Assembly (NCBI RefSeq): GCF_001713375.1
Contig: NZ_CP016449.1
Location: 3,720,001 to 3,784,000 of the forward strand
Length of the DNA: 64,000 nucleotides
From: Hydrogenophaga sp. RAC07
GTDB taxonomy: Bacteria > Pseudomonadota > Gammaproteobacteria > Burkholderiales > Burkholderiaceae_C
Reading direction: 5' to 3'
A program made the position numbers and the translations under genes. Below, in pieces: positions 16,238 to 23,240 of the stretch (positions within the stretch are counted from its first letter, which is position 1; the number at the start of each line of letters is the position of its first letter). The notes under the pieces were generated by a model. It did no database searches. It was not told the origin of the DNA and saw only the letters and a program-made list of their open reading frames with translations.

Positions 16238-17608
16238 TCACCCCATGCCGGGCAGCTTGGGCATGCCCTTCATGCCCCCCATGCGCTTCATCATCTTCAT
16301 CATCCCGCCACCCTTCATCTTCTTCATCATGTCCTGCATCTGCTCGAACTCCTTGAGCAGGCGGTTCACTTCCTGCACCTGCACGCCCGCACCCGCTGCG
16401 ATGCGGCGCTTGCGCGTGGCCTTGATGATTTCGGGCTTGCGGCGCTCCTTCAGCGTCATGCTGCAGATGATCCCTTCCTTGCGCTGGATGTCTTTTTCCG
16501 CGCGGCCCATGTCGACCTGACCGGCCTTGGCCGCCATGGCGGCGGGCAACTTGTCCATGAGGCTGGAGAGGCCGCCCATCTGCTTCATCTGGCGCAGCTG
16601 GTCGAGGAAGTCGTTGAGGTCAAAACCCTCGCCGCTCTTGACCTTGGCCGCGAGCTTCTGGGCCGCCGCCATGTCCACGCCGGCGGTGACCTGCTCCACC
16701 AGCGCCAGGATGTCGCCCATGCCCAGGATGCGTTGCGCGTGGCGCTCGGCGTCGAACACCTCCAGGCCGTCGATCTTTTCCGACACACCGGCGAACTTGA
16801 TGGGCGCGCCCGTGACCTGGCGCACCGAGAGCGCCGCGCCGCCGCGCGAGTCGCCGTCGAGCTTGGTCAGGATGATGCCGGTCAGCGGCAGCGCTTCCTT
16901 GAAGGCCTTGGCGGTGTTGATCGCGTCCTGACCCTGCATCGCGTCCACCACGAACAGGGTCTCAACCGGCTTGAGCACCGCGTGCAGTTCCTGGATCTCG
17001 CGCATCAGCGCTTCGTCGATCGCCAGGCGGCCTGCGGTGTCCACCAGCAGCACATCGAAGTAATGGCGGCGTGCGTAGTCGATCGCCGCGCGCGCGATGT
17101 CCACCGGCTTCTGGTCGGGCGTGCTGGGGAACCACTCCGCCCCGGCCTGCGCGGTCACGGTCTTGAGCTGTTCGATGGCGGCCGGGCGGTACACGTCGCC
17201 CGAGACCGTGAGCACCTTCTTCTTGCGCTTCTCGATCAGGTGCTTGGCCAGCTTCGCGGTGGTGGTGGTCTTGCCGGCGCCCTGCAAGCCGGCCATTAGG
17301 ATCACCGCCGGCGGCTGCGCCGCGAGGTTGATGTCGGCCACGCCGTCGCCCATGGTGAGCGCGAGTTCCCGGTTGACGATGCCCACCAGCGCCTGCCCTG
17401 GCGTGAGCGAACCCACCACCTCCTGGCCCAGCGCTTTTTCCTTCACACGTGCGATGAAATCGCGCACGACGGCCAGGGCCACGTCGGCCTCCAGCAGGGC
17501 CATGCGCACCTCGCGCAACATGTCGGTGACGTTGGTCTCGGTGATGCGGGCCTGGCCGCGCATTTCCTTGACGATGCGTGAGAGTCGGTCGGAAAGGGCT
17601 GATGCCAT
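16238..17608 (-). CDS. ffh: Signal recognition particle protein Ffh
   Basis: A 456-residue SRP54 GTPase that, with 4.5S RNA and FtsY, targets nascent inner-membrane proteins. The N domain is followed by the G domain with the P-loop GLQGAGKTTTTAKLA (107-121), DTAGR, TKLDGDSRGGAALS, and the Met-rich M domain. The C-terminus is extremely Met/Lys/Gly-rich (MMKKMKGGGMMKMMKRMGG), the signal-sequence-binding and RNA-binding end. The ATG at 17608 gives the usual N-terminus. The divergent neighbour is a CcsA-like gene, the same pairing as ffh/ypjD in many proteobacteria. Confidence 0.97.
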   Translation of the reverse strand: MASALSDRLSRIVKEMRGQARITETNVTDMLREVRMALLEADVALAVVRDFIARVKEKALGQEVVGSLTPGQALVGIVNRELALTMGDGVADINLAAQPPAVILMAGLQGAGKTTTTAKLAKHLIEKRKKKVLTVSGDVYRPAAIEQLKTVTAQAGAEWFPSTPDQKPVDIARAAIDYARRHYFDVLLVDTAGRLAIDEALMREIQELHAVLKPVETLFVVDAMQGQDAINTAKAFKEALPLTGIILTKLDGDSRGGAALSVRQVTGAPIKFAGVSEKIDGLEVFDAERHAQRILGMGDILALVEQVTAGVDMAAAQKLAAKVKSGEGFDLNDFLDQLRQMKQMGGLSSLMDKLPAAMAAKAGQVDMGRAEKDIQRKEGIICSMTLKERRKPEIIKATRKRRIAAGAGVQVQEVNRLLKEFEQMQDMMKKMKGGGMMKMMKRMGGMKGMPKLPGMG

Positions 17609-17781
17609 GCTGCGCTCGGGTGGTGGGAGAAGAACCCGCCGGCTGCTGGGTTAGCGCCGGCTGGGGTGGGTGTCGGGCCATTGACCGGGAATCCGGCGGC
17701 TGGCAACGGTCAGGGCCGTTAAACTCCGCCCATGATTTTAGCCGCGCCCACCCCCCACCCGCTGCGCGCGCCACATCCCCT

Positions 17782-18582
17782 ATGAACCTGCTGCCATCGC
17801 TTGCGACCAACATGCCCGCGGTGGTGCTCTCCGGTCTGGCGGCGCTTTCCTACGCCGTGCTGGCCTGGGTGCATCCGCGTGCGTCGGCCATGCAGAGCCG
17901 GGCCCTGCTCACCGTGGCCTGGCTGCTGCACCTCGGTGTGCTGGTGTTCGGGCTGTTCGAACAACCCGCGCGCTTCGGCTTCGCGCCCTCGCTGTCGGTC
18001 ACGGTGTGGCTGGTGCTCACGGTGTACATGATCGAGAGCCGCCTGTACCCGCAACTGCGCGAGCGCTGGCGGTTTGCTTTCCTCGGCGCGGCGGTGGTGC
18101 TGCTGGCCCTGGTGTTTCCCGGCACGCCCTACCCTGCCCTGCGCTCGAACTGGATGCCCCTGCACTGGGCGCTGGGCATCGCGTCCTACGGGCTGATCGC
18201 GGTGGCCGTCGGCCACGCATGGTTGATGCAGCGCGCCGAAAAGGCCATGCGCCTGGGCACCTCGACGGAAACCGCCATGCCGCTGCTCACGCTGGAGCGG
18301 CTCACCTTCCGCTTCGTGGCCGCCGGCTTTGTGCTGCTCACCGCCACGTTGCTGGCGGGCTGGTATTTCTCCGAACTGCTCAACCACCGCTGGGTGTGGG
18401 ACCACAAGTCGGTGTTCTCGGTGTTGTCGTGGATCACCATGGGTGTGCTGCTCTGGGGGCGCTGGCGCATGGGCTGGCGCGGCCGCTTTGCCACGCGCAT
18501 GCTTTACTTCGGCGCCGGGCTGCTGCTCCTGGGGTATGCCGGCTCGCGCTTCGTGCTTGAAGTGCTGCTGCAACGCAGCTGA
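17782..18582 (+). CDS. CcsA/YpjD-like integral membrane protein (cytochrome c assembly family)
   Basis: A 266-residue polytopic membrane protein with about eight hydrophobic segments. The C-terminal half carries the assembly-domain pattern: the WMPLHWALGIASYGLIAVAVGHAWLMQ block, then LERLTFRFVAAGFVLLTATLLAGWYFSE, then NHRWVWDHKSVFSVLSWITMGVLLWGR with tryptophan- and histidine-rich loops. Its position divergent to ffh matches YpjD (also called CorE), a CcsA homologue of uncertain role, linked to divalent-cation efflux regulation. A role in cytochrome c maturation is less likely without other ccs genes nearby. Start ATG 17782. Confidence 0.82.
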   Translation: MNLLPSLATNMPAVVLSGLAALSYAVLAWVHPRASAMQSRALLTVAWLLHLGVLVFGLFEQPARFGFAPSLSVTVWLVLTVYMIESRLYPQLRERWRFAFLGAAVVLLALVFPGTPYPALRSNWMPLHWALGIASYGLIAVAVGHAWLMQRAEKAMRLGTSTETAMPLLTLERLTFRFVAAGFVLLTATLLAGWYFSELLNHRWVWDHKSVFSVLSWITMGVLLWGRWRMGWRGRFATRMLYFGAGLLLLGYAGSRFVLEVLLQRS

Positions 18583-18594
18583 ACCACCGCCCAC

Positions 18595-18837
18595 ATGAAA
18601 TACCTGCTTGTTCTGGCCGTGGTGATGGTGGCCATCTATGTGTGGCGCAACAACCGCGTCAGCGATCGATCGAAGTCCCGCCCGCTGCCCACGCCCGAGG
18701 GCTCGCGCCTGCCGGTGGTGATGGTGGCCTGCCGGCAATGCGGCACGCACTTGCCACAGGCCGACACGGTGCAAGGCGCCCTGGGCCCCTATTGCAGCGC
18801 CGACCACCGCCGGCTCAAGGAAGGCGGACCGCAATGA
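18595..18837 (+). CDS. PP0621-family small membrane-anchored protein
   Basis: An 80-residue protein with one N-terminal membrane segment (MKYLLVLAVVMVAIYVW), a basic linker, and a C-terminal domain with a treble-clef-like cysteine pattern CRQCGTHLPQ...GPYCSADHRRL, a likely small metal-binding knuckle. This matches the PP0621 family, whose function is unknown. It lies 12 bp after the CcsA-like gene and just before pilS, and is probably co-transcribed with both. Confidence 0.8.
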   Translation: MKYLLVLAVVMVAIYVWRNNRVSDRSKSRPLPTPEGSRLPVVMVACRQCGTHLPQADTVQGALGPYCSADHRRLKEGGPQ

Positions 18838-18885
18838 ACGCACCCCGCCTGGCGCTGGCCACCGCACCCGATTCGCGGAACTGAG

Positions 18886-20676
18886 ATGGCCCGGGAAGAC
18901 AGCTCGCAATTCGCTCCCTCGTGGTTCGTGGCCTACGAAACGGGCAACAACCAGGGTCGCGAGCAGCGGTTGCGCGCTTTTGTGCGCCTGTGGGTGGCCT
19001 TCATGCGCGCGCGGGTGTTCATCGCCATGGTGCTGCTGTCGCTGCAGATCTTCATGGTGGTCACCGGCACCGGCGGGCCCGACTGGCTGGTGCTGCTGGC
19101 CGCCATCCACCTCACCGCCTCGCTGGTGGTGCTGTACGCCTGGCGTCCTGTGGAGCAGGGCAAGCCGATCCAGCTTCAATGGGTGCTGACCATCGGCGTC
19201 GATGTGGTGGTGTTTGCGCTGCTGCAGTTTTTCCAGGTCGGCTCGATCAACTACACGCCGCTCTTTGCCCTGCCGGTGTTGCTGGCCTCCATCCTCGGGC
19301 CGCTGATGCTGGCCCTGGCAACCGCCGCCTCCGTCACGCTGTACCTGCTGTGCGAAGCGGTGCTGAGCGCGCCCCTGTTCAGCGATGCTGCAACCGCCAA
19401 GTTGCTCCAGGCGGGACTGGCCAGCACCGGTTTCTTTCTCGTGGCTGTGCTGGCCAACCAGCTGGCGATTCGCCTGGCGCGCGAGGAAGCACTGGCTTCC
19501 AGCAGCCAGGCCGCAGCGCGCACGCAGGCGCAGGTGAACGAACTGGTGATCGAGAGCCTGAGCGTGGGCGTGCTGGTGGTCGATCCGCACGGCGTGGTGC
19601 GCAACGCCAACCCGGCCGCCCAGATCATGCTGATGGGCGAGGCCTACCCGCAAGCCGCCAAGCTGTTGCTGTCGGCCCGCCCGAGCTGGACCCATCTCTC
19701 CGACCTGGTGAGTGAAACGTTTGTGCTGGGCCAGGCCCTGGAGACCGAGACCACCATCGACAACGAAGACCGGCCCAGCCAGCGGCTGCACGCGCGCACG
19801 CGCCTGACCTCGCGCGGCGGGCGCAGCACCGGTTTGTGCGTGCTCTTTCTGGAAGACCTGCGCGAGGTGGAAGCCCGCGTGCGCACCGAGAAACTCGCTT
19901 CGATGGGCCGCATGTCGGCCGCCGTGGCGCACGAGATCCGCAACCCGCTCTCGGCCATCACGCAGGCCAACGCCTTGCTGGATGAAGAGGTCAAAGACCC
20001 TGCGCAAAAGCGGCTCACCCACATGATCGAGCAGAACGCGCAGCGCCTCTCGCGCATCGTGGACGACATCCTGAACGTGGCGCGCGCCCAGCCCGTGCGC
20101 GGCGACGGCACCACACCCAGCCTGCCGCTGGACGCCATGGTTCGACAGATCACGCTGGACTGGTTGCGCCAGAACCCGGCCAAGGGCGTGCTGGGCGTGC
20201 ACCTGCACGCGCCCGCTGCGATGGTGGAGTTCGACCCCGAACACATGCGCCGCCTGCTGGTGAACCTGCTGGACAACGCCCTGCGCCACGCCAGCGGCAA
20301 ACCCTCGTCCATCCGCGTGGTCACGCAACCCAGCGGGTCCGACCACAGCAAGCTCTCGGTGTGGAGCGATGGCCAGCCGCTGGAAGCCAGCGTGATGCGT
20401 CATCTGTTCGAGCCCTTCTTCTCCTCCGAGAGCCGCTCCAGCGGCCTGGGTCTGTACATCTGCCGCGAACTCTGCGAGCGTTATGGCGCCCAGATCGCCT
20501 ACCAGCGTGTGCGACTGGACCAGCTCGAAGGCAACGAATTCTTTGTGTCCATGCCCAACGGACATCCAGGCCAGCAACCCATGCAGCAAAACCTGTCGTA
20601 CGCGGGCGGCGAATCGCGGCCCTTCAGCACCCGGTTCAGCCCGACGCTGGGCGATCCTCCGCTGGCTCCGAACTGA
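18886..20676 (+). CDS. pilS: Sensor histidine kinase PilS
   Basis: A 596-residue kinase. The N-terminus has about six TM segments (residues 43-195), as in PilS, followed by a PAS-like domain (ELVIESLSVGVLVVDPHGVVRNANPAA). The HisKA box has phospho-acceptor His349 (SAAVAHEIRNPLSAITQANALLDEE), and the HATPase has LLVNLLDNALRHASG and SSGLGLYICRELCERYGAQI. PilS senses pilin in the membrane and controls PilR, which activates pilA with sigma-54. No pilA is in this window. The upstream small protein and the overlap-free spacing to pilR (17 bp) suggest an operon running on to ampD. Confidence 0.92.
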   Translation: MAREDSSQFAPSWFVAYETGNNQGREQRLRAFVRLWVAFMRARVFIAMVLLSLQIFMVVTGTGGPDWLVLLAAIHLTASLVVLYAWRPVEQGKPIQLQWVLTIGVDVVVFALLQFFQVGSINYTPLFALPVLLASILGPLMLALATAASVTLYLLCEAVLSAPLFSDAATAKLLQAGLASTGFFLVAVLANQLAIRLAREEALASSSQAAARTQAQVNELVIESLSVGVLVVDPHGVVRNANPAAQIMLMGEAYPQAAKLLLSARPSWTHLSDLVSETFVLGQALETETTIDNEDRPSQRLHARTRLTSRGGRSTGLCVLFLEDLREVEARVRTEKLASMGRMSAAVAHEIRNPLSAITQANALLDEEVKDPAQKRLTHMIEQNAQRLSRIVDDILNVARAQPVRGDGTTPSLPLDAMVRQITLDWLRQNPAKGVLGVHLHAPAAMVEFDPEHMRRLLVNLLDNALRHASGKPSSIRVVTQPSGSDHSKLSVWSDGQPLEASVMRHLFEPFFSSESRSSGLGLYICRELCERYGAQIAYQRVRLDQLEGNEFFVSMPNGHPGQQPMQQNLSYAGGESRPFSTRFSPTLGDPPLAPN

Positions 20677-20693
20677 GCCGCGCACGTCACCCC

Positions 20694-22196
20694 ATGGCTT
20701 CCCTCCCCAACTCTTCCAGTTCGGCCTCCGTGCTCGTTGTTGACGACGAGCCCGACCTGCGCACGCTCTACGAGCTCACCCTGCTGCGCGAAGGCCACGC
20801 CGTGGTGGCGGCTGCGGACCTGGCGCAGGCGCGCGAGTGGCTGGCCCAGCAACGCTTTGACGTGCCGATCTCCGACATGCGCCTGCCCGACGGGCTGGGG
20901 CTGGACTTGCTGCGCGAACTGACCGAGGCCCAGCGCACCGAGAAGTGCATCGTCATCACCGCGTTCGGTTCGGCCGACAACGCGGTGGAGTCGCTCAAGG
21001 CCGGCGCCTTCGACTACCTCACCAAACCGGTGGATCTCAAGCAGCTGCGCAACGCCGTGACGCAAGCCGTGCAGAGCCAGCGTCACCCGCTCATGGGTCA
21101 GCTGGCTCGTGCAGGCAATGGCGTGGCCACCAGTGAACCCATGCGCAGCGCACCGCCCCCGCCCTCGGGCCTGAAGGCACTCTCCCGCATCGTCGGCCGC
21201 GCGGCCAGCATCGTGCAGATCAAGGGCCGCATCGAGAAGGTGGCCACCAGCATGGCGCCCGTGTTGATCCTGGGCGAGTCGGGTACCGGCAAGGAACTGG
21301 TGGCGCGCGCGGTGCACGACTGCAGCCACCGCAGCGGCGGCCCGTTTGTGGCGGTGAACTGCGGCGCCATTCCCGAGAACCTCATCGAGGCCGAATTTTT
21401 CGGTGCACGCAAGGGCGCCTACACCGGCGCCACGCAAGACCGCGAAGGCTACTTTCAGGCGGCCAAAGGCGGCACCCTGTTCCTCGACGAAATCGGCGAC
21501 CTGCCGCTGGCCATGCAGGCCAAGCTGCTGCGTGTGATCCAGGAGCGGCGCGTGCGCGCGCTCGGTGGTGTGCAGGAAGAAGCGGTGGACGTGCGGCTCG
21601 TGAGCGCCACGCACCGCGACCTGAGCGCGCTGGTTCAAGGCGGGCAGTTCCGCCAGGACCTGTTCTACCGACTCAATGTAATCGAGCTGCGCACACCCTC
21701 GCTGCGCGAGCGGCGCGACGACCTGCCCGAACTCGCGCACGCCCTGCTGCAACGCATCTGCGTCGAGTCCGGCCAGGCCGCGCCCGAACTCTCGACCCGG
21801 GCGCTGGACTGGATCAAGGCCCGCGACCTGCCCGGCAACGTGCGCGAACTGGAGAACCTGTTGCAGCGCGCGCTGGCGCTGAGCAGCGGCGACCAACTGG
21901 AGCCCGAAGACTTCGGCGACACCGACGACACGGACGAGATCCCCACCCAACCCGACCAGCTGCCGGATTCGGCGCTGGCCAACTCGCCCCCTGCGCGCGC
22001 TTCCGACGAGATTCCGACCGACCTGCAGTCCTATCTGGACGAGCAGGAAAAGCAGGTCTTGCTCAAGGCCCTGCGCGAATGCGACTTCAACCGCACGGCC
22101 GCCGCGGCGCGGCTGGGTCTGAACCTGCGGCAGATGCGCTACCGCATCCAGCGCCTGGGCATCGCCATGCCCTCCAGCGACGACGATGCGGCCTGA
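20694..22196 (+). CDS. pilR: Sigma-54-dependent response regulator PilR
   Basis: A 500-residue NtrC-family activator of type IV pilin transcription. The receiver domain has VVDDEPD and phospho-acceptor Asp61 (PISDMRLPDG). The AAA+ domain has Walker A GESGTGKE, the sigma-54 loop GAYTGA (a common Tyr variant of GAFTGA), and Walker B GGTLFLDEIGD. The C-terminal Fis-type HTH is CDFNRTAAAARLGLNLRQMRYRIQRLGI. The ATG at 20694 is chosen because the longer reading frame upstream overlaps pilS coding sequence. Its end overlaps the start of ampD by 11 bp. Confidence 0.93.
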   Translation: MASLPNSSSSASVLVVDDEPDLRTLYELTLLREGHAVVAAADLAQAREWLAQQRFDVPISDMRLPDGLGLDLLRELTEAQRTEKCIVITAFGSADNAVESLKAGAFDYLTKPVDLKQLRNAVTQAVQSQRHPLMGQLARAGNGVATSEPMRSAPPPPSGLKALSRIVGRAASIVQIKGRIEKVATSMAPVLILGESGTGKELVARAVHDCSHRSGGPFVAVNCGAIPENLIEAEFFGARKGAYTGATQDREGYFQAAKGGTLFLDEIGDLPLAMQAKLLRVIQERRVRALGGVQEEAVDVRLVSATHRDLSALVQGGQFRQDLFYRLNVIELRTPSLRERRDDLPELAHALLQRICVESGQAAPELSTRALDWIKARDLPGNVRELENLLQRALALSSGDQLEPEDFGDTDDTDEIPTQPDQLPDSALANSPPARASDEIPTDLQSYLDEQEKQVLLKALRECDFNRTAAAARLGLNLRQMRYRIQRLGIAMPSSDDDAA

Positions 22197-22794
22197 AGCA
22201 GACGCCGGGTCGTGGACTGGCGGGTGGCTGGCCACAGCGCGTCACTGCCCGTCCCCCAACCAAGGCCCCCGGCCCGAGGGTGCGCAGATCGACCTGATCG
22301 TGCTGCACTCCATCAGTCTGCCGCCAGGTGTGTATGGCGGACCCGAGGTCGAACAGCTCTTCACCAACACGCTGGACTGGGACGCCCACCCCTACTTCGG
22401 GCAGATCCGGGGCATGGAAGTGTCGGCGCATTTTTTCATCCGCCGCGACGGTGAACTGGTGCAGTTCGTCGACGCCGATGCGCGCGCCTGGCACGCGGGC
22501 GCATCTTGCTGGCGCGGCCGGGACAACTGCAACGACGACTCCATCGGCATCGAACTCGAAGGCCTGGAAGGTGAGTCGTTCGAGAACGCGCAGTACGCCA
22601 CCCTGGGGCAGTTGTGCCGCCACCTGCGGGAGCGATATCCGGTGGCCCACATCGCGGGCCACGAACACATCGCTCCCGGTCGCAAACAGGACCCGGGACC
22701 AGGATTCGACTGGGCTCGTTTGCAACACGAGCTGGGTTGGTCGCTGGCGTATTTTCCCGAGACGATGACCGGCGCAAACCCACCTGGCGGCTGA
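22186..22794 (+). CDS. ampD: 1,6-anhydro-N-acetylmuramyl-L-alanine amidase AmpD
   Basis: A 202-residue cytosolic zinc amidase that cleaves the stem peptide from anhydro-muropeptides in cell-wall recycling. In enterobacteria it indirectly keeps AmpC beta-lactamase low. The zinc ligands are readable as His41 (IVLHS), His159 and Asp169 in GHEHIAPGRKQDPGPGFDW, with Lys167 nearby as in known AmpD. Other family blocks are EVSAHFFIRRDGELVQFV, AWHAGAS and NDDSIGIELEG. Start ATG 22186 lies within the pilR end, a gene order seen in other betaproteobacteria. No ampG or ampR is nearby; mpl, a partner in recycling, is 12 kb away. Confidence 0.95.
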   Translation: MRPEADAGSWTGGWLATARHCPSPNQGPRPEGAQIDLIVLHSISLPPGVYGGPEVEQLFTNTLDWDAHPYFGQIRGMEVSAHFFIRRDGELVQFVDADARAWHAGASCWRGRDNCNDDSIGIELEGLEGESFENAQYATLGQLCRHLRERYPVAHIAGHEHIAPGRKQDPGPGFDWARLQHELGWSLAYFPETMTGANPPGG

Positions 22795-23018
22795 CGTCAC
22801 GATCCAGGCGGGACCGTCCGCCTCGCATGCACAAGCGGGCAGCGGCATTCACACGCAAATCGCGCCGGAAGGCCCGCCGTTGCTGCGCCTGAAACGCGGC
22901 GCCCAGTTTTTTCGGGCGCTCCGGCGCGACGCTGGCCCATTGCTGCGCACACCCTGATCGAACGCCCGTCGGGATCACCAAAACGGGGCACTCGCCATCG
23001 GGAAGGTTTTTTCTCGAG
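22795..23018. other. Gene-free stretch upstream of the nrdA control region
   Basis: The 446 bp between ampD and nrdA hold no convincing gene on either strand. The first part (22795-23018) shows no clear terminator for ampD; a GC-rich stem (GCGCCC/GGGCGC around 22899-22919) encloses a T-run in its loop rather than after it. The second part holds the NrdR boxes and promoter described separately, then a leader of about 170 nt. Confidence 0.5.
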
Positions 23019-23034
23019 ACACTACCTGTAGTGG
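23019..23034. promoter_or_regulatory. NrdR box 1 (upstream)
   Basis: The sequence ACACTACCTGTAGTGG matches 12 of 16 positions of the NrdR-box palindrome (consensus ACACTATATATAGTGT, recalled). It ends just before the -35 element. NrdR is the ATP/dATP-sensing repressor of ribonucleotide reductase genes. Confidence 0.75.
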
Positions 23035-23035
23035 C

Positions 23036-23064
23036 TTGAAGACCATCCACACACCAGATATAGT
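23036..23064 (+). promoter_or_regulatory. Sigma-70 promoter of nrdAB
   Basis: TTGAAG (23036-23041), a 17-bp spacer and TATAGT (23059-23064) make a good promoter. Its -10 element lies inside NrdR box 2, and its -35 starts 2 bp after box 1, so NrdR binding to the pair would block it. Confidence 0.7.
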
Positions 23065-23066
23065 GT
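23051..23066. promoter_or_regulatory. NrdR box 2 (covers the -10 element)
   Basis: ACACCAGATATAGTGT matches 14 of 16 positions of the NrdR consensus. The distance from box 1 is 32 bp start to start, about three helical turns, which is the spacing typical of tandem NrdR boxes. Confidence 0.85.
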
Positions 23067-23240
23067 GTGCTCTGCGTTTCCAGTTTCGACACAGTCCACG
23101 TTGTTCCGGCCCGTTTTCACCCCCGCTGAGAACTTTCTGGCGCCCCGAGCAACGCCGCGATCCCGAACTGAAACCGAACGTCTTGCTCCCCGACCCCGTG
23201 CCTTGCGAGCAGGCCCATCACAACAAATGAAAGAGGAACC

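Noticed and set aside
17719..20685. Minus-strand open frame of 988 codons opposite the CcsA-like gene and pilS
   Set aside because: Same shadow pattern; the plus-strand genes have intact motifs and good starts.
22899..22919. GCGCCC/GGGCGC hairpin after ampD as a terminator
   Set aside because: The T-run is in the loop, not after the stem.
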